From: Blepharisma stoltei
Taxonomy: Eukaryota > Ciliophora > Heterotrichea > Heterotrichida > Blepharismidae
Direction: 5' to 3'
Assembly (NCBI GenBank): GCA_914767885.1
Contig: CAJZBQ010000030.1
Coordinates: 310,001 to 374,000, forward strand
Length of the DNA stretch: 64,000 nt
In this document: positions 35,801-45,751 of the stretch, in pieces
How the letters are laid out: the number at the start of each line of letters is the position of its first letter
Position numbering within the stretch: position 1 is the stretch's first letter
Program-made: the position numbers and the translations under genes
The notes under the pieces: generated by a model
Seen by the model: the letters and a program-made list of their open reading frames with translations, nothing else
Told to the model about the DNA's origin: nothing
Database searches by the model: none

Positions 35801-36500
35801 TTCTAGGCTTTAGGCTACTTGATATAGCCTTGTATAGGAACGAATTCTCTGAAACGCTTAGTTAAGCTGTAGTGAAGGAAATAGCAATGCCCACTCAAGT
35901 TGACAGGGTCGTAAAGAGATTTTATGAAGTGGTACTGAGACTGAGACCTACTGAGAAACTGAAGGAGCAGACAGGACCGAGACCCATACATCAGACTAAG
36001 CTCGACACATACTTCGGGCAAGCCAGAGGAGCAGCTAGGCTAGCAAATATTTAAGAATTAACTAAAATTTGCTCATAAGAGCAAATTCTGGGGTGTGAAC
36101 CCCTTAATTTACAGGTTCAGGTTCAGCTTGCATTTTAAAAAATAAAGTTAAAAAATTAAATTCAATTTTTTCAAAATTACTAAAAAATTAACGCCCTTCT
36201 TGAGCGAATTAAATATTTTTGTTCGCTCATGAATGGAGAAGGAGTATGATGATATAAATAGTAATTTTTAGAGTGCATTAATCTTAGTATTGCTTACAAA
36301 TAAAGTTTGTAAATGCCTAGAGTCAAAGTTTCATCTCAAGTATTTTCATTCGCTAGAATTCATGCATATCCTGAATTAAAAATTATCTAAACTGCACAAA
36401 ATTCACAAAATTTTCACATTGAGCTTGTCAGTCCCTCATACTTTGATTTTCACATCTTGAATTTTACTTTGCGTCGATCCCTATTCATTTTACCATAAAA

Positions 36501-36920
36501 ATGAGTAAAAGAGGTGCAGGTAATTCTGGTAACAAGCTGCGTGTTACTCTTGCCCTTCCTGTAGGTGCATTAATCAACTGTGCTGACAACACTGGAGCAA
36601 AGACTCTTTACATAATGGCCGTCCACAGAATTGGTGCTAGACTCAATCGTTTGCCAGCTGCATCTGTTGGCGATATGGTTTTAGTCACTGTAAAGAAAGG
36701 AAAGCCAGAATTGAGGAAAAAAGTTATGCCAGCCGTTATTGTTAGGCAAAGAAAACCATGGAGAAGATCAGACGGAATCTTCATTTGCTGTGAAGATAAT
36801 GCTGGTGTCATTGTAAACCCTAAGGGAGAAATGAAAGGTTCTGGTGTTTCTGGACCAGTCACAAAAGAATGTGCAGATCTATGGCCTAGAGTTTCATCAA
36901 ATGCTGGAGCTATCGTTTAA
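36501..36920 (+). CDS. RPL23: 60S ribosomal protein L23 (uL14)
   Basis: 139 residues, the normal length. Motifs [49 protein letters not shown] (quoted in part) and the C-terminal [15 protein letters not shown] are diagnostic. Component of the large ribosomal subunit near the GTPase-factor side. Single exon, no IES; ATG at 36501 preceded by ACCATAAAA. Confidence 0.97.
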   Translation: MSKRGAGNSGNKLRVTLALPVGALINCADNTGAKTLYIMAVHRIGARLNRLPAASVGDMVLVTVKKGKPELRKKVMPAVIVRQRKPWRRSDGIFICCEDNAGVIVNPKGEMKGSGVSGPVTKECADLWPRVSSNAGAIV

Positions 36921-37670
36921 ATAACACATTTCTTAATAAATACCTAGTTATCTAGTTATCATGATAAAGATAAGAAACAGTGTAAAACTGAGTGATCTTG
37001 TAAATGATACTTCTTTAATGTGTTCAAGACAAATTCAAAATATTTAACTCTCTATTATGATGTGAAAGTCAAAGAATTCAAATAAAAGGGTAAAAAAAAT
37101 TGAGTTTTTACATGCATGTAATAATTATAATGCAATACTTAAGTAACTTCAATTTTATTTAATAATAAGCCAAAAATCGATATTGAAAATGAGAATAAGG
37201 GTGAAAGAAAAGAGAGCTATAATGAATGAACCTTGATTGATTTAAAGTACCAAAAAATATTTATCTTGATAATATTTATTTACCAAAGAATAATTAAATT
37301 CAGGAGATGTCTAATTCAGAAGAAAAATTCAATAATGAAAATAAAATGCTAATTTGACATTTATACATATCTGTCCAAGATTATCATTTTTTGTTTTAAA
37401 TCTAAGTTGTCAATAACAGTCAAAGGTGATACTTAAAGAGATATCCTAACTCTCTGTGATTTCCTTTAAAAATAATCAATTTTCTGGCTTGAACTTCTTT
37501 TGGCAATTTTTGCTGATTAAATCTTGAATTTTTCCCTTCAAGTTAACGTTTATATATTCATTTAATCAATTTATAATTCTTGTCTTTTAATTTAGCTATA
37601 TTATTTTATTTTCCAAGTGAAATTTTTTTTTAATTTTGTTGTAAGGAAACTCTTCATAAAAGTAATATAA
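36921..37670. other. Intergenic, nothing recognised
   Basis: About 750 bp, very AT-rich, between RPL23 and the second PDIA6-like gene. No motif of the MITE families. Confidence 0.4.
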
Positions 37671-40456
37671 ATGGGACTGATCCAATTCATTATTCTTCCA
37701 GGCATCTTAGTGCTAGCCTCCTTTTTTGATAACACACAAGTCCTGGTACTTGACAAAGATCTATTTGAAGAAAAGGTCTTAAAATCTACTGATATATGGT
37801 TCATCAACTTTATATCCTCAAACGATCTCAGATGTGAAAGATTGCTGCCCAAATGAAATAAAGCTGTCGAGGAATATAAAGGAAAGGTAAAATTTGGAGT
37901 CTATGATATGACGAAGGATGCAGCGAGCGCCTTTAATCTGAAAATTCTTTGTTAGTCGACATTCCCTAGAAGGAACTTTTCCCCATAAAGCATTTGATCG
38001 AAATTTATCGATTTTTACAAAGCAAATTTCTCACTATCAAAACTTTCAAACAACTTCCCTAAGAATACTCACACTGTCAAAATTTTCCGGTAATTATATG
38101 TAGCCCGAAGGATGAAAGTATCGGCTCTCGCTATGAGATAACTTTCTATCCTACATGCACTACTACATTAATTAAAGGGTTATCGTTTAACGTCCAATAT
38201 CATCTCGGTTTCACCTCAGAATGGCTTTAGACTTTGGGCATTCAGATTTTGACGGCTGTCCTTCCAGCTCTCGAACCTCGACATGGGTGCCTGCAAAAAA
38301 AAATTTCCAAAAATAGAAATTCTGGACTGTCAGCAAAAAGATTCAACTTGCAGCCCACGGCGTTCCTTTTTCACGTTAAAGAGCTGTCCGATGGCCATAA
38401 GGCATTGCTGGGCTACTCCTTTCCAGCTCCAAGCTTTTCCTATCCCAAAAAATATAATTCAATTCTGAAAAGGGATTTGGGCTAGACTCCAAACGCTTCC
38501 GGAATTGTTTACATCACATTGCTGTCCATTTATGGTTTGGCAAAACCTTGCCGGATATAATTAAATATCTGTTAGAGGCTGCATGGCTGGAAGGTCATGC
38601 CCTGGTCGAGAAGCCATATTTAATTATAACTTTTTATCCCACAATTAAGTTTTTTGGCGCTGACAAATCTCAACTACCTCAAAAATTTATACCCGGAAAA
38701 AGCTTTGATGACAATTTAAAAGAGGCTTATAATTACTTTACAATAAGCCAAACTTCTGGGAATGAAAAGAAAGATGAAAATGCTCGACAAATAGAATCTA
38801 AATCTTCCTATAATCGGCCTAGGCAAGGAAATTACCCAAATCTTGAAAATGGTGTTTGGGCTTATGATGACTGGCAATTTGAGGAGAAATTATTAAAAGA
38901 TGATAAGATATAGAAAATTTCCCATAGATGGCGATGTTTGCCCTTGATTTGCCGATGAGAAAATTTTTTGGTTTGACCAAACTATATGGGACTGGTCAAA
39001 CCAAAAAATTTCCCCAGTGGGCAAATCAAGGGCAAACAGCGCCGTCTATGGGAAATTTCTATATGGCTTGTTTGCTTTTACAAATCTAATGGAGAAATTT
39101 CGCTAAAATTAGTTCAAAACTTGCCAAAAATCGCGCTGTATTTTACAGGTCAAATTAACGTGGCGACAATTGATGTGCTGGCAAACCCAAAATCAGCAGA
39201 AAAATATGGTATTAATAAATTTCCCTCTTTAGAATTACTACCAAAAGAGGAAAAATCGGCCAGTTATCATGTGGAGTCATTAATTTCGTGAGAGATCATT
39301 TCAATTGTTGAAAAGACATATGAAGAATGACAAATTCAGCCAAAAATTCCTCATTCCCCTCCCTCCGTGAGTGAACAAAAAAATCTTGTTAGCTCACGGA
39401 GGGGGGTTAATTTTTTATTTTTAAAAAAATTTATATATAAATTTTATAAACAATATTTTTTTTCGAAATTTAAAAAAATCCTAATTCGCAAAAATTGGAA
39501 AGCAAATATTAATTTAATTTATAAAATTTATGTTTTTAAAAAGCAATTCGTTTAAAATTAAACAGAATTAGCTCTAGATTTCATTATACTAGTTATCACT
39601 TATATATAAAATTTTTTTTCCTTACAAAATTTTTCTATTAAAAAAATTTTTGTTCACTCACGGAGGGTGGGTTTTTGGGCAAAAAATAGCGATTTTTCTA
39701 ATGGTTTTGTTCACTCACGGAGGGGGGGAGTCAGTTAACTAGCAATTTTCAATTACAAGATTTATGTGGGAAATCTCTTTGTATGATTTCATTTGTTCCT
39801 ACGCTATCCAATAGCAATAAAGAAAACCGTATTGCCTTGCTAGACTTTCCATCTCCTAAAAGCTTTTCACTGTCGCAACACCGAGTCATGGGTGTCCTGC
39901 CAAGGATCTAGACAAAGCGACTGAGCAGCAGAATCAATGGCAGCAAGCAATGATCAAGTCGAAAACCTATTTATTCTTATGGTGCGAGCCGTACGAAAAC
40001 AACTGGAAAAGAGGACTCTGGGAATTTGGAGAACAGGAACTGTACAACAAGTCCTGAAGTAGCTGGAGATGTCGTCTAACATCCTCAAGTGAGCTTGATA
40101 GTTCTTATCATAAATTTGAATATTAAGCATAAGCCTTGCTAGACTTTCTTCATGAATTATCTATACCACCAAAGCCAAAAGATGTGAAATTCTTATGGAC
40201 AGAAGAAGGTACATATAAAGAGCTAGAAAATTTATTTGGAATACAATCATATCCTTCATTAGTTTGCATCAGCCCAAAAAAATCATTATTTGCAAAAATG
40301 AAATCTTCATTTAGCGAATCCAAAACTAGGGAGTTTTACAGCAGCGTCTTAAGAGGAGGAGTCCCTGTTATTTCATACAGCTCTTTGCCTGAAATACCTA
40401 CAACAAATCAATGGCATAATGAGTTTTCAGTAAGATGGGAAGGAAAATGTGATTAA
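37671..40456 (+). CDS. PDIA6-like protein without CXXC (paralogue 2, four insertions)
   Basis: 423 residues after removal of four insertions: 682 bp (TTA 37952/38634), 153 bp (ATA 38908/39061), 380 bp (TCA 39351/39731) and 299 bp (16-bp duplication 39834/40133). 2786 minus 1514 is 1272 nt. The order is that of PDIA6/P5: signal peptide, thioredoxin domain (IWFINFISSNDLRC..., joined CYPTIKFFG), linker, second thioredoxin domain (IWLVCFYKSNGEIS..., INKFPSLELL), then a C-terminal b-like domain (DLCGKSLCMISFVPTL, FLWTEEGTYKELENLFG). Neither thioredoxin domain has the CXXC pair. No ER-retention tail is seen (ends RWEGKCD). Each join falls in a conserved segment, which supports the model strongly. 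Confidence 0.87.
37952..38636 (+). other. 682-bp IES in PDIA6-like gene 2
   Basis: TTA-flanked. No clear terminal inverted repeat; a small internal hairpin (ATGTAG...AAAGT against ACTTTCTATCCTACAT) near 38100-38160. Some open stretches occur on the plus strand but without family signal. Removal gives NLKILCYPTIKFFG. Confidence 0.8.
38908..39063 (+). mobile_element. Small palindromic IES (family 4-like) in PDIA6-like gene 2
   Basis: 153 bp between ATA copies. Ends TATAGAAAATTTCCCATAGA and its inverse; arms continue inward (GATTTGCC / GGCAAATC) so almost the whole element folds into one hairpin. Similar ends (TATAGAAGTTTCCTATG) mark the elements at 56577 and 62612. Confidence 0.85.
39351..39733 (-). 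mobile_element. Family 2 MITE acting as IES in PDIA6-like gene 2
   Basis: Flanked by TCA (39351-39353; 39731-39733) rather than TTA. Hairpin at the left, double motif at the right. Removal joins KIP to QLTSNFQLQDLCGK in frame. Confidence 0.92.
39834..40148 (+). mobile_element. SINE-like insertion with 16-bp target duplication
   Basis: The 16-bp GCCTTGCTAGACTTTC stands at 39834-39849 and 40133-40148 and brackets a 283-bp unit richer in G+C than its surroundings. The unit has no reading frame and ends in an AT-rich tail (AAATTTGAATATTAAGCATAA). The long duplication marks target-primed retrotransposition. The duplication contains a TA, so TA-directed excision would restore RIALLDFLHELS. No tRNA-derived A/B boxes were recognised. 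Confidence 0.82.
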
Positions 40457-40481
40457 GTTAGTTAAAAGAAAGTTTATTTAA

Positions 40482-42531
40482 TTAGCTATTACGAGCTGAG
40501 AGCTGCTGGTATAATTGTTCAAGTTTTGATCTCTTTTCTGCATGCTTTCTTCTTTTTGTTTTCGTTTCTGGCTTTTTCATTGTCACTTTTTTCTCTTCTT
40601 CAATTTCTTTGCTATCTTCATGGATTTTGGGAGATCTAGGGTAGGTTTTATTTTTTGGGGACTTTGGGGGCGTTTTTGGCTTTCCTTGTAGACTTCGTGG
40701 AGGGCTTATGGAAGATTTGTGAGAATTTTTAGGCGATTTTAAAGGAGATGTTGGATTTTTTGCACCTTTTGGAGTAGGAGGACGTCTTGAATCTGATGAT
40801 GATCTTGATGGAGAAACTGATTTTGATTTTTTAACTGAAAGCTTTGGGACTTTTTTTTCATAGCTTACAGTTCTTTCCAGCTCATCAAGACTTTTATTCA
40901 AAATTTGTTTTGGTTTTTCTTTGACTTCATCAACAATTCCTTTGATTTTTTCATTCAATTTTTTTATTTTTGTTTCAAATTCATCTTGAGTTTTCCCATA
41001 AGTTTTAATAATTGCTACAATTTTATCAACAGCTGCAGAAACTTTTTCCTCAATTAAATTTTCTATTTCTATCCTGCTCATTTTTGCTATGTGCTCGATA
41101 TTTCCTGAATCTTTGATCATTTTTAATTCATTTACTTTGTTTTCACAAGCTGCCATTCTTTCTAGCATATCTTCAGATAGCTTATTGCAAGTCTGCTGGG
41201 CATTCCAAGCTGATTCTACTGCATCTTTATTCCTTTTTTCAATTTCTATCATTTTATCGACTAAACTTCCAAATCCCTCACTAAGTCGTCCAAAACTCAT
41301 TTCTTTATCGTAATTTTCTGTGTCTGTGCCTTGCTTTAAGCGCATTTGTTTTTCTTCTATATCTTGGCTGGCTTTTTCAAACAGCTTCCTAACTTTTTCT
41401 TCAAGTATATCGAGGCGTTGGCTTATTTTTGTGTCAATTTTGATTATGTCACTGCCCGCGGTTTTAGTTTTCTCTTGTTCTTCGTTATAGCTTTGCTGGA
41501 GCTTTACAAGCCTTGTAAGGTTTATAATTCTGTCTTCTGAGGTGTTTATTTGGGCTTGTAGTTGTTCAACTCTTTCAACGAATCCTTGATTTATAAGGAG
41601 AGCCTGAGTAACTTTTTCTAGCTGAGCTTCTAAAGACGCGATATAAGCTTGTTTATCTGTCATTAAGTTTGAATAATAATAAAATGGCTACGTACGGAAT
41701 TTAATTTACTTCGTAAACCATTCCTCCTCCGCCATATTTATTATTATGGGGCTAGGTTTATACGGTAAACCTTTATCCACAATGTCGAGTATGGCTTATC
41801 GCATAGGATAAAACAGCGACCCAAGGATTTTAGGTAGAAGGCATAGGAGTTTTACAGCTTGGCACACCCGAGGAGGGTGACCCTTAGGCGAAACACGCGC
41901 TGGAGTCAGGTTCAGGCGAGGCAACGCTGCCAGTGAAGGATTTCTGGCCCTTTTGGCGATGTCTTCTGGAATGCCTGCTAGACAGGATGGCTGCTGACGT
42001 CACCACTTGGGAGTTAAAAGGGAGGTTCTGATATTGCACCTGCGGAAGAAATTATCACTTTAATCACCTAACTCCCCCCCCCTCCGTGAGTGAACAAAAC
42101 CATTAGAAAAATCGCCATTTTTTGGCCAAAAACCCACCCTCCGTGAGTGAACAAAAATTTTTTTTAATAGAAAAACATTTTTTATGGAAAAAAATTTTGA
42201 TATATAAATGATAATTAGTATAATGAAATCTAGAGCTAATTCTATTTAATTTTAAACGAATTGCTTTTTAAAACATAAATTTTATAATTTAAATTAAATA
42301 TTTGCTTTCCAACTTTTGTGAATTAGGATTTTTTTTAAATTTCGAAAAAAACAATTTTTTATAAAATTTATATATAAATGTTTTAAAAAAACAAAATTAA
42401 CCCCCTCCGTGAGTGAACAAAATTTTGTTTGTTCACTCACGGAGGGGGGGGAGTAAGTAAGTCATTAAGTTTGCCTTCATTTGAGCTTGCTTTTGTTGGT
42501 ATTTTTCCCAATACTTCGATGCTTGAGACAT
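40482..42531 (-). CDS. Coiled-coil protein with basic Ser/Pro tail, broken by a retroelement plus MITE
   Basis: 415 residues from the ATG at 42531 after removing 802 bp between the two GTCATTAAGTTTG copies (41659 and 42461); 2050 minus 802 is 1248 nt. The join reads KANLMTDKQAYIASLEAQ. A downstream ATG (41663) would also start a shorter protein without the first 22 residues, but the upstream part is well coded (MSQASKYWEKYQQKQ). Residues 20-270 are coiled coil; 275-375 are basic with repeated SP, KSP and PPSP motifs; the last 20 are Lys/Gln-rich. No family named. It could bind microtubules or nucleic acid by composition only. Confidence 0.82.
41659..42473 (+). mobile_element. Composite insertion: short retroelement carrying a family 2 MITE
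   Basis: 13-bp duplication GTCATTAAGTTTG at 41659-41671 and 42461-42473. Inside: a roughly 400-bp unit (41672-42070) of higher G+C, 5' head AATAATAATAAAATGGC like the LINE head at 31531, 3' tail TATCACTTTAATCACC. Then a family 2 MITE (42071-42457) sits in the tail, followed by TAAGTAA. TTA within each duplication offers an IES-type junction that restores the host frame. Confidence 0.85.
42069..42457 (+). mobile_element. Family 2 MITE nested in retroelement
   Basis: Reverse orientation compared with 27441: double motif at the left (CTCCGTGAGTGAACAAAA twice, about 55 bp apart), hairpin at the right. TAA on both sides (42069, 42455 region). Confidence 0.88.
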
Positions 42532-42753
42532 AATTTTTAAATTACTATTTCTTATTTAAATTCTTCGTGAGGTTTAATTATAATCATTTTAAGGCTCAAA
42601 TCAGCATAGATCAGAAGGAAAATGATTTTAATTTATATATATTAACTTTTAGTAAAAATAATATAAATTAATCAATGCTAAATGGAGCATTGGAGTCTTT
42701 TCGCACCAGATTAATACATTTTTTTCTGAATTATTTATATTTTTAATAAAAAT

Positions 42754-43836
42754 ATGATAAAGTTAATCAGACGATTTATAGCGTCTGCAGCGCTATCGAT
42801 TGCCTTTGCGAGGATTCCTTGCGGCAACTTGGAGCTCTGACGAGCCACCTAAAGGTGACAAGTCAACTCCAAGTTTGACAAATCCTTGCAAATGGGAAGC
42901 TTTGTTCAACTTGTAGTTGGCTTGTCACCTTTAGGTGGCTCGTCAGAGCTCCGAGTTGCCGCAAGGAACCCTCGCAAAGGCAATCGATAGCGCTGCAGAC
43001 GCTATACAGGAAATCTGACTAAAGGCGAAATAGAATTTTATGCAGCAAATGGATATTTGGTATTTCCAAATTTCATTCCAAAATCTGATGTAGACGGTTT
43101 AAAAGAAAGAGCTTTCCAACTTATTGATAATTGGCAGCCTAGCTCGAATCATCCAATTTTTACTACTCATGACCAGAAAAGGGTCGCAGATAATTATTTT
43201 ATGGACTCTGCCTATGGGATCGGGTTTTTCCTCGAAGAAAACGCAAAAGACCCAGCGAACAATAAAAGAAACTCGATTAATAAGCTAGGTCACGCAATGC
43301 ATGACTTAGATCCAGTTTTTCAACGATTTAGCTATAACGTCAGATTTAGAAGAATTTTAAACGGGTTAGGATATAATGCACCAGTTATAGCCCAAAGCAT
43401 GTATATCATGAAACCGCCTGGAATTGGCGCAGAAGTAAAAATACACCAAGATAATTCCTATCTGATTACAAGCCCACTGTCATGTGTTGGACTCTGAGTC
43501 GCTATAGAAGATGCCAAAAAATCAAATGCTTGCTTATATGCAGTTCCTGGCAGTCATAAATACGGTTGCAAAACATATTGGGAAAGAAAAGATGGCAAAA
43601 TGCTATATACAAATGATTACGAGTACTCAAAAGAAGGAGGAGTTTGTTTAGAAGTAGAAGCAGGCACCGTTGTTGTTTTGCATGGCAGCTTAGTTCATTG
43701 GAGTGATGATAATTTATCAAATGTTTCCAGACATGCATATACCCTCCATTGTGTTGAAACTGTCAACACAACTTGGAGCCCTAAAAACTGGATCCAAAGA
43801 CCTAAAGAATTCCCATTTAACTCATGGACTTTATAA
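42754..43836 (+). CDS. Phytanoyl-CoA dioxygenase family protein (PHYHD1-like), one palindromic IES
   Basis: 284 residues after removing 228 bp (1083 minus 228 is 855). Fe(II)/2-oxoglutarate dioxygenase fold: HQDNSYLI (HxD iron ligands), distal histidine in VLHGSLVHWS, and arginine in NVSRHAYTLHC. N-terminus joins as MIKLIRRFTGNLTKGEIEFYA; the 'EFYAANGYLVFPNFI' segment is typical for the family start. Likely hydroxylates a hydrophobic acyl or related substrate; substrate unknown. Trp at 43495 is TGA. Confidence 0.9.
42777..43006 (+). mobile_element. 228-bp IES made of one long inverted repeat
   Basis: Arms of about 95 nt (TAGCGTCTGCAGCGCTATCG ... and its inverse) differ at only a few sites and flank a short loop near 42880-42910. 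The frame is restored when TTTA on the left is joined to CAGG on the right, i.e. first TA of TTTATA to second TA of CTATA. Confidence 0.88.
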
Positions 43837-43841
43837 GCTGG

Positions 43842-44708
43842 TTAATTACGAAATAATTGCCCAACCTTAAAAACTTGTGTGTTTTTCTTTTTTTTCTCGT
43901 TTTGCATTGTATTCATACACCCAAAACATTGACAACTCGGCCCACATAAAATGCCACTTTGATAGCATTCACAATATTTCTTTAAGCATGCAGATTTGCT
44001 GCAATGGCAGCCTGAATTGTGCATTTCTTTGGTTTCCCCTTTAATTGAGACTGTTTTAATCTTTGGCTTAAAAGCTGTCGGATTTTTTTCTAAAATCTGG
44101 TTAATGACGCTGAGCCTAATATTTTCGTGCTGCTGAATATTATAGCAATCTACACAGCTGCACCCATCACAATAGGTTCCTGCTTTAAAGCAGTCACAAT
44201 ATAGTTTCAGGCATCTTGACTTTGAACAATTACAGCAGATTTTCTTATCAGTCTTGCTCAAGTGTCGAGGTCGCTTTTTTGGTTTGAAATTTGATAGAGA
44301 AGTCAATAGACTTCCGTCATCAATAATGTCATCGTGGACTTTTACTTCAACTTCTAGAGAATTTGCTTTGAATCGTGCTGATCCTTCAAGAACCTTAGAA
44401 AAATCTAATTTTTGAATAAATCGAGTTGTGGTTGCTAAAAGGTCTGGACGAGATGTTTCTTGGCAGATTGGGGATAAGTTTCCTAGGGTAGCCCAAAGTG
44501 TTTTAGGAGTAAATGAACTATTTGGAATTTACATTTGATTGTAGTTGGATTCAGGAGATGCGAATGTTCGAATTGGGGATAATTTAAGAATTGATTGAGT
44601 GAAAGGAGATGTTAGTGGCGTCATGGCTCTTTGTGGAATCGGTGTTAAAATATGCAATTCTTCATCTGAATTATTCAGAAGCTGAGCCTTGATTGGAGTG
44701 GAATTCAT
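43842..44708 (-). CDS. Tesmin/LIN54-like CXC-domain protein (one intron)
   Basis: 283 residues after removing a 15-nt intron (44518-44532). Two cysteine-rich CXC (CRC) motifs near the C-terminus: CCNCSKSRCLKLYCDCFKAG and CHCSKSACLKKYCECYQSG, each followed by CxC..C, separated by a 40-residue linker containing NPTAFKPKI. This domain binds CHR-type DNA in LIN54/tesmin proteins, so a nuclear cell-cycle or meiotic regulator is likely by family. The N-terminal half is Ser/Pro/Thr-rich. The start at 44708 follows an in-frame TGA that would read as Trp, so a longer N-terminus is possible. Confidence 0.9.
44518..44532 (-). other. 15-nt intron
   Basis: GTAAATTCCAAATAG in gene sense; removes an in-frame TAA and joins NYNQI to SFTPKTLW. 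Confidence 0.85.
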
Positions 44709-45243
44709 TCAATTTGTAAATGGCGGAAAAGATGAGCGATATCTTATGAAAACTACAAAATTTGGAGGATATTTAATTTAGTTAAAAACTCATAAAGCTA
44801 AACAAAAATATTTCAAAAGGAAGAGTTCATGAAATTGAAAAAATGAAGCTTTGAAATTTTTAAATTTGTTAGAAAAAGAAAAATGTCAAAAATGAGAATT
44901 CTGATACTGAAATATGAATAAAAATATTTAACTAAATAAGCCCCCTCAAGCTCAAGATAAGATTGTTTTTAAGGGCTTAATTCTCGACTTATTGCTAAAA
45001 TTGAGGTTTACTAGCTCATTGCCTTCTGGCTCTATTAAAATTCAAGCTGAATTTAATTATTTTTATGCCAGTTGTGGTAGGAATGAATGCTATTTCAAAC
45101 GAATGCATTTTTATAAAGCTTAAGATTTGAGAATTTTAACTGGCAGAGTGAAATAAGTTATAGCTGTACTTATATTCTATCAATTAATGTTATGATAAAG
45201 AAAAATGGCTTTTCTTTATATATTTTAATGTAGATAGCCAACC

Positions 45244-45504
45244 TAACTCCACCCCCCTCCGTGAGCGAAAAAAAAAAACTTGTTCGCTCACAAGAGGGGC
45301 TTTTAAAAAAAATTATATATATAAATCTTAAAGAAAAAATTGTTTTTTTAGAATTTTTTAAAATCAATCAGAATTAGCTTGAGATTTCATGATACTAGTT
45401 ATCACTTATATATCAAAATTTTTGTTCGCTCATGGAGGGTGAATTTTGAGCAAAAAATAGGGATTTTTCTAATGGTTTTGTTTGCTCACGGACGGGGCGG
45501 GTAA
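45244..45504 (-). mobile_element. Short, diverged family 2 MITE, intergenic
   Basis: TAA at 45244-45246 and 45502-45504. About 258 bp, shorter than other copies by an internal deletion; the left hairpin (CTCCGTGAGCGAA...TTCGCTCACAAGAGGGG) and right double motif are still seen with several changes. It lies in the 1-kb space between the CXC gene and the allantoinase-like gene, otherwise AT-rich and empty. Confidence 0.85.
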
Positions 45505-45751
45505 GGAGAAGATCCGACAATGCAATCAGTTAATTTTACACTTAAAATCTGATCTAGATATAATCTATCAAATATAATAAACCTTTCACAAGTTAATACT
45601 GAAAAATATAAATAAAGCATTCTCCAAAAAATTTACTATAAGGCAATAGAAAATGTAAGGTTCTAAGCATGCATTCTAAATCTCAAAATTCTTGTTTTAT
45701 ATATTATATTTTTTAATCCTAAAAGAAAACCTTTACTGTAATTTTATAATA

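Larger units (their letters stand above)
31526..36124 (+). mobile_element. Non-LTR retrotransposon (LINE), decayed
   Basis: About 4.6 kb, clearly richer in G+C than the surroundings. Flanked by a 12-bp or longer target duplication, AGCTTGCATTTT (31514-31525 and 36125-36136). 5' end AATAAAATGGCAGGC; 3' end GAACCCCTTAATTTACAGGTTCAGGTTC, with no poly(A). It carries remnants of ORF1 and of an ORF2 with endonuclease, reverse transcriptase and C-terminal Cys/His knuckle. Stops and frameshifts are scattered throughout, so it is inactive. Confidence 0.93.
31369..36246 (-). mobile_element. Old family 2 MITE, split by a LINE
   Basis: Two diverged halves of the same MITE type. Left: CTCCCCCCCTTCC...GTTAGCGAACAAAACTATTGGAAAAATTAC, aligning with CCATTAGAAAAATCGCC of other copies. 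Right: GCCCTTCTTGAGCGAATTAAATATTTTTGTTCGCTCATGAATGG, the hairpin end. Flanked by TA at 31370-31371 and 36245-36246. The LINE interrupts its AT-rich middle. Confidence 0.8.

Noticed and set aside
36100-36130. GGTTCAGGTTC as a possible pol III B box or tRNA remnant.
   Set aside because: No cloverleaf or A box could be drawn; it is the 3' end repeat of the LINE.
41663-41663. ATG at 41663 as the true start of the coiled-coil gene.
   Set aside because: The 22 codons upstream of the insertion are well coded, begin with ATG and join in frame across an exact 13-bp duplication. It remains a fallback.
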